DNA of 5,416 nucleotides, from assembly GCA_020354105.1 (NCBI GenBank), contig CP070642.1, positions 977,542 to 982,957 of the forward strand, read 5' to 3'. A program made the position numbers and the translations under genes. Position 1 is the stretch's first letter. Each line of letters opens with the position of its first letter. Below, one piece after another: positions 5,327 to 5,416 of the stretch. The notes under the pieces are model-generated. The model worked only from the letters and a program-made list of their open reading frames with translations. It was not told the DNA's origin and ran no database searches. Source of the DNA: Chloroflexota bacterium. GTDB taxonomy: Bacteria > Chloroflexota > Dehalococcoidia > GIF9 > UBA5629.

Positions 5327-5416
5327 ATGGCCTAATTAAATAACAACTATGCCTATTATGACAATTACCCAGCCATAGAAAAAGGCGTCTTTCTTACGCA
5401 TCAAGAATTTTTCTCC
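5327..5416 (+). pseudogene. Possible 5' end of an unrecognised gene with a stop at codon 3
   Basis: AAAAGGAG ends at 5314, twelve bases before ATG 5327, and the frame reads M-A-TAA and then stays open to the window edge (LNNNYAYYDNYPAIEKGV, then FLTHQEFFS). The downstream residues look protein-like, but no other normal start codon lies in that frame. It may be a gene with a nonsense change at codon 3, a gene starting from a rare codon, or a chance opening. I do not recognise the family. Confidence 0.25.

Overview
The window looks like a piece of a strictly anaerobic bacterial chromosome that uses selenocysteine. The evidence is a glycine/sarcosine/betaine reductase component B-like pair (GrdB-like and GrdE-like) in which the GrdB-like gene is interrupted by one in-frame UGA at the family's selenocysteine position, followed at once by a bacterial SECIS-type hairpin. 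A corrinoid/iron-sulfur QueG-like protein and the wreck of a flavin-reductase-fold protein fit the same picture. The lineage cannot be fixed from the sequence; Chloroflexota (Dehalococcoidia-like), Bacillota or Desulfobacterota are all reasonable guesses, held weakly.

Layout, all recognised genes on the + strand: (1) 3-272, the C-terminal end of a histidine phosphatase/phosphoglycerate mutase-type protein cut by the window edge. (2) 273-585, a regulatory intergenic region with a near-consensus sigma-70-type promoter (459-487), an imperfect direct repeat, and a tiny leader ORF. (3) 586-1926, grdB-like selenoprotein (446 aa, Sec353), with the SECIS hairpin at 1651-1677. (4) 1937-3244, grdE-like gene (435 aa); its Shine-Dalgarno sequence overlaps the grdB-like stop codon, so the two are almost certainly translated as a coupled pair. 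(5) 3245-3407, intergenic with a 14-bp perfect palindrome, a GC hairpin and a TATAAT box. (6) 3408-4142, a 244-aa QueG-like protein with eight cysteines for two [4Fe-4S] clusters, closed by a hairpin-plus-T-tract terminator (4204-4228). (7) 4323-4828, a flavin reductase-like pseudogene with two internal stops/frameshift and an apparently premature end. (8) 4829-5326, nearly 500 bp without a recognisable gene but with a long imperfect hairpin at 5019-5081. (9) 5327-5416, a possible gene start carrying a stop at codon 3.

The most interesting part is the grdB/grdE-like pair. In characterised glycine reductase, GrdE is cleaved at a cysteine to make a pyruvoyl group that holds the amine substrate, and GrdB carries Sec in a UxxCxxC motif. 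Here the cleavage cysteine is replaced (Arg246 by alignment) and both motif cysteines are replaced (UGTGTRS), yet Sec and its SECIS hairpin are intact. No grdA, grdC, grdD or thioredoxin genes are in view. This suggests a divergent Sec-dependent component B that may act on a substrate not held as a pyruvoyl imine and that may use a different electron route, possibly the neighbouring two-cluster Fe-S protein. The architecture is seen in the sequence; the altered chemistry is inference.
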